A stretch of DNA of 64,000 bases, taken from Timema cristinae. Taxonomy: Eukaryota > Arthropoda > Insecta > Phasmatodea > Timematidae. The position numbers and the translations under genes are program-made. The notes below the pieces were generated by a model that did not search any database, had not been told where the DNA came from, and saw nothing but the letters and a program-made list of their open reading frames with translations. Shown here in pieces: positions 60,703 to 64,000 of the stretch. Numbering within the stretch: position 1 is the stretch's first letter; every line of letters begins with the position of its first letter. The stretch is taken from assembly GCA_039000515.1 (NCBI GenBank), contig JBCFYV010000001.1, positions 37,305,620 to 37,369,619 of the forward strand. Reading direction: 5' to 3'.

Positions 60703-60827
60703 CTTCTAGATGTCTGTTCCGGTTGTGGCAGCTCCTCCACCCCCGCTATCCTGAAGGGGTGGGAGAAGTAGAAGAGGCACAGAGGTGGGGCCGGATCCAA
60801 GGGAGGTTGCACTTCCGGTGACGATTC
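60703..60827 (-). CDS. Internal exon 2 of the large gene, proline-rich
   Basis: This 125-bp exon lies between acceptor GATGTTTCAG and donor AGAAG|GTGAGG on the minus strand. It is open from its first base and encodes 41 residues beginning ESSPEVQPPLDPAPPL, followed by a hydrophobic patch CLFYFSHPF and then VEELPQPEQTSR. Two bases (AG) remain and pair with the first base of exon 3 to give an Arg codon. The Pro-rich stretch may be a flexible linker; the FYFSHPF patch looks more like a conserved short motif. It is more GC-rich than its surroundings, as expected for an exon in AT-rich introns. No family is recognised. The exon could be missed by simple ORF calling because it is short. Confidence 0.75.
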
Positions 60828-61744
60828 CTGAAACATCAAGCAGTCAGGACTGAAACATTATTATAACTTTTGTTCTCTAGGGGCCCTCTCTCTTTGTGCT
60901 TTGGGGACCGGGGGGGGGGGGGGGGGTCCAAGTTCCTGGTACAGATCCAGAGGTCCCGGGTTCGATCCCCAACACTTTCATAATTTTCTGTGAAGCATTA
61001 GATCCGGAACAGGGTACATTCAGACTCGTAAAGACGAATTAGGCACTACTTGAATTAACCAGTAGCGTGTCTGGTATAGAAAACTGAGATTAACGACAGA
61101 AGAATGTGTTATGCGGACCACATGTCACCCTTTTTCAGCCGAAGTAGTTATATCTTCGCCAACAGACGGCGTCCATTCGGTCAGTATGGCTCGATTACGG
61201 CCTGATGGATGGAGTTTTTTTATTATTTTTCTTAACAGGACACAAATTTTGATGGCATTTCATTTTTTGGTAGCTTCACAACGCTCATATGTATATAAAT
61301 TCTCTGCCTGATCCTCTGGTTGGGGTAACTTTCTTTTAAAGTTCATTCTTCGGACATATTTTGTCATTTTGGATTCTTAGCGCGTATTGTCTTTGTTTGT
61401 GTAATTTTTTTAAAGCCATTTTAAAGTCATTTGTGGCATTAATATTGAATAAGAGTAGTTTTAATTACTATTGTATTAATAGTTTATAAATATAAAGATA
61501 ACATTTTTTTTCAATACACGACCATTGAAATGAGAACATAATTTAGCCAATGACCTTTGTATCCGATTCACTTGTATGATTGGAACTTTATCAGCCTTCA
61601 GTAAATCTGACCAGGATTCAAAAACGGACCTCTAGTCACTGACAAGCCACATACTGTGCGAACTTGATGTTTTTTTACTCTTTCTCACCGATACTACTCG
61701 GGTTCCTTTTATTTGATTAACGATAATATTAAAGGTAATAGTTT

Positions 61745-61860
61745 AATTTAAACGCAATTATAGTAGGATTCTGGTAAGAAGAGCATTTTATAAAATACTA
61801 ATTTTTTCTTTTACTGTTAACGTTGATAACATTTCCACTATATTATTAATATTATTTTGT
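61745..61860 (-). repeat. Dispersed repeat G
   Basis: TATAGTAGGATTCTGGTAAG to GTTAACGTTGATAACAT, inverted relative to the other copies. Confidence 0.45.
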
Positions 61861-62065
61861 AAGTATTGATAATTTCTATCAAACACGGCAAATGCAGGTC
61901 ACATGATTTGAGGTAAGACTTTATATAAAAAAATAATACTTTTTAACCGTAGGTATCTGTTCTTCTTACCAGAGTACGTATAGGGTCCGATTTCATAGGC
62001 TAGCAAATTCAAAAATGTTACTATATCTACTCACACGTTTTTTTTGTTTTTTTTGTGTGTTCCCA

Positions 62066-62249
62066 TTTAGGTTGTAGGCATATGAATAATTACGCTAATG
62101 TGTTAGAGATGAGAAAGGTTTAATGAAGAGGAAGTGTACCCATATTTGCGTGGAGAAAGAAAAAACATTTAGAAAAAACCACCCTCGTACACGAAACCAG
62201 GATTCGAACCCCGATCTCACTATCGGCATTTCAGTCTGTTGTAAGAATG
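62066..62249 (-). mobile_element. SINE-B2, tail-truncated
   Basis: ATTACGCTAATGTGTTAGAG, ATATTTGCGTGGAGAAAG and the reversed B box GATTCGAACCCC. Confidence 0.75.
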
Positions 62250-62478
62250 ACCCACCTCGGTGGCCAAATGGTCCAAGTGTTTACTCTTGTTTTAGACCCG
62301 CCTACTGATGACGGGGAGATCAGGGTTCAAATCCTGGTCGGGTCTATTGAAGGTGATTTTTCCTAAATGGTTTCCCACGCTCCTTCCACGCAATTATGGA
62401 TAGATTACCTCTAATATGCTTCCTTCCTCATCCCTACCACATTAGAATAATTATTAAATAGACTTATAATAATAATAA
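62250..62478 (+). mobile_element. SINE-B2, head to head with the previous copy
   Basis: ACCCACCTCGGTGGCCAAAT, B box GGGTTCAAATCCTGG, CTCCTTCCACGCAATTATGG; the tail is decayed to AAT. Confidence 0.85.
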
Positions 62479-62490
62479 TTATTATATTAT

Positions 62491-62709
62491 TTAGCACCGC
62501 GTCTTACTACCCGTTCGAGTTATACGCTTTAAGTACTAATTACGCTAATGATTAGGAATTGGGAAGGTTTAATTAGAGGAAGTGAACCCACATTTGCGTG
62601 GAGGGAGAGTGGAAAACCATTTAGGAACCACCCCCCACCCCACCCCCAGTTCACCCGACCAAGATTCGAACCTCGATCTCCCCGTCCTCAGCAGTCGAGC
62701 TCAACACGA
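62491..62709 (-). mobile_element. SINE-B, head-truncated
   Basis: Tail TAGCACCGCGTCTTACTACC to GCAGTCGAGCTCAACACGAG. The head is lost at a junction with another SINE tail (62710-62756, plus strand, GTTAGTAAGACATGGTG). Confidence 0.88.
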
Positions 62710-63532
62710 GCTTATAAGTAGGCGTATAACCTGAACCGTTAGTAAGACATGGTGATTATGTATATATATATATATATTATTATTTTTTGCGAGAGTTATG
62801 CGTGAGACCATTCAAACACCAAAGCACGTTTTACGTGTTCATACTTTACGTTAAGTTTTGTGATTTGTAATTGTCACTTTTACAATAGTCAAATATTGTC
62901 ATTTTAGCCACCAAAAATAAATGTTAAAATTTATCAACGGTCTTTCTTATTAAGATTGAAATTAGACTTATGATACTGTGTGTGACAGTCATCAACTTCG
63001 TCTTTTCTTGGTTTGGTTTATCTTTTTTTATGTAAGTCTGGAATAAGTGGGACGCCCTGTAGTTTGGGTATATTAATGTCTAAGTAGACCATCTTGTCTG
63101 TTTGATGACGGTGGGAATGTTATGCAGGAAAGGTAGGAAGTAACATTTCCTCTTCTCTTCCTTGTATCGCTAAAACCATGAACTTTTCTTTTGACAATGG
63201 AACGTGGAATGAGAACATTGACTTGCGATAAGAGCGTGTCCGCTGTCTTAACCGCTATCTCGACAGACGGATGTAAGCAGAGGTTTATAAAGTATAGCGT
63301 GGACATTCGACTTACACCCAATATCATTGCTGAGGTAACTATAGCTACTCTCTCAGTTAGCTGTTGCCAAATATCCTCGCTCTCAGTTATGTCTGAAGAT
63401 GGTGCGCTGCGGTAAGCAGGAGCTACTGACAACCTCGACTCTCCAGCGTTGTCAAACTTGTCTTATATTTGAGGGAAGATTGACCACACGAAAACTAGAG
63501 CATGACAACGCTGTTTCCCAAAAGTAACTTAC

Positions 63533-63590
63533 AGTTCCCTCAGCGATGATATCCAGTGTAGACAGGTTTGTGTTAAAATTTTGAAGAGTA
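63533..63590 (-). CDS. Internal exon 1 (most upstream seen) of the large minus-strand gene
   Basis: This 58-bp exon is inferred from splice signals and phase. The acceptor is a long pyrimidine tract ending TTTTTTTCTTCTCAG (minus strand) and the donor reads ACT|GTAAGT. The first base completes a codon from an exon outside the window. The next 19 codons are open and begin TLQNFNTNLSTL, ending AEGT on a codon boundary. The following exon at 60703-60827 starts in the same phase. It is too short for a domain call and I do not recognise the family. The intron below it holds a 119-codon open frame at 63073-63432, which I regard as chance. Confidence rests on the two strong splice sites, the lack of stops and the agreement with exon 2. 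Confidence 0.62.
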
Positions 63591-63605
63591 CTGAGAAGAA
63601 AAAAA

Positions 63606-63847
63606 GCTTCGGTGGTCACACGGTCTAAGGAATCACTCTCTCAATAGCTGGAAAGTCAATGACGGGGAGATCGGGGTTCGAATCTCGGTGGGTGTACTGA
63701 GTGGTTTTTTTTCTTCCAAAATGGTCTTATACTCATCCTTCACACTTATCTTAATTGAACCTTCCTTATTTCTTACACGTTTGTGTAAATAGTACATATG
63801 CGTACAATCCAAACGGGTAGTAAGACGCGCCGCTAAAAAAAAAAAAA
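63606..63847 (+). mobile_element. SINE-B2, full length, poly-A tail
   Basis: GCTTCGGTGGTCACACGGTC, B box GGGGTTCGAATCTCGG, tail ACGGGTAGTAAGACGCGCCG and 12 A's. It sits 16 bases from the acceptor of exon 1, and its reversed head lies next to the pyrimidine tract. Confidence 0.9.
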
Positions 63848-64000
63848 CTATACACCCTCCGAAATTGTTTTAGAGAATTTTGCGCTTTCCTATTTTATTT
63901 TATTTTCAAAAGAAAGGTCAGTGTTTTTGTAGTTTTTATGGCTAAACATTTTTTTGGCTAAAATGAATCAAATATTGCTCCAGTACAAACATAGAATTTA

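Larger units (their letters stand above)
60828..63532 (-). other. Intron between exons 1 and 2 (2.7 kb)
   Basis: The donor is GTAAGT and the acceptor is CTTGATGTTTCAG. The intron contains a 17-base G run at 60910-60926, a box-B-like fragment near 60955 (GGGTTCGATCCCC), a copy of dispersed repeat G, and a cluster of three SINE-B copies in alternating orientation between 62066 and 62756. A TA microsatellite lies at 62757-62777. I see nothing coding in 61000-61740 or 62780-63530. Confidence 0.55.

Noticed and set aside
63073..63432. 119-codon open frame on the minus strand
   Set aside because: It lies in the intron below exon 1, has no splice signals fitting the gene, and shows no family motif.
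3852..63590. Naming the gene as a GUK-holder/NHS-type or KIF26-type protein
   Set aside because: A very large internal exon and a disordered, Ser-rich protein would fit several such families, but I could not verify any diagnostic motif from the sequence.

Overview
This is eukaryotic nuclear DNA, AT-rich and full of repeats, most likely from an arthropod and probably an insect. The evidence is long introns with GT-AG borders, very many tRNA-derived SINEs, hAT-type DNA transposons, a non-LTR retrotransposon remnant and a short GGTTAGGTTAGG patch like the insect telomere repeat. I cannot name the species.

One protein-coding gene on the minus strand spans almost the whole window. Five exons, at 63533-63590, 60703-60827, 48519-48691, 5373-11168 and 3852-4426, have good acceptor and donor sites, and every splice phase agrees. 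Together they encode the last ~2,241 residues of a protein whose 5' end lies beyond base 64000. The protein is mostly disordered and rich in Ser, Asn and Lys. It has an Arg-rich segment before the 5.8-kb exon and six copies of a motif like SDHTISTQDMTLSLRS inside it. I do not recognise the family. The large exon carries four apparent frameshifts that cancel exactly, two of them at A6 runs, so they look like consensus errors rather than decay. A sixth, alternative exon is possible at 27873-27966; including it would cause a premature stop.

Layout: 1-168, end of a DNA transposon; 490-3850, about 66 copies of a 50-bp satellite running right up to the stop codon of the gene; 3852-11168, the two 3' exons; 11169-48518, a 37-kb intron with SINEs, several tandem arrays (35-bp, 29-bp, ~71-bp, ~62-bp and 73-bp units), hAT elements, an inverted-repeat element of ~1.8 kb and pieces of at least two other dispersed families; 48519-48691, an exon; 48692-60702, a 12-kb SINE-dense intron with a LINE remnant; 60703-63590, the two most upstream exons.

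At least five tRNA-headed SINE types are present. Types A and B have different heads but the same 3' tail (GTATAACCCGAACGGGTAGT ... AAGACGCGGTGCT plus AAT repeats), which suggests shared retrotransposition machinery. Many copies have clear target-site duplications and several are nested, so an insertion order can be read. I found no prokaryotic operon, CRISPR array or rRNA, and no convincing functional tRNA.
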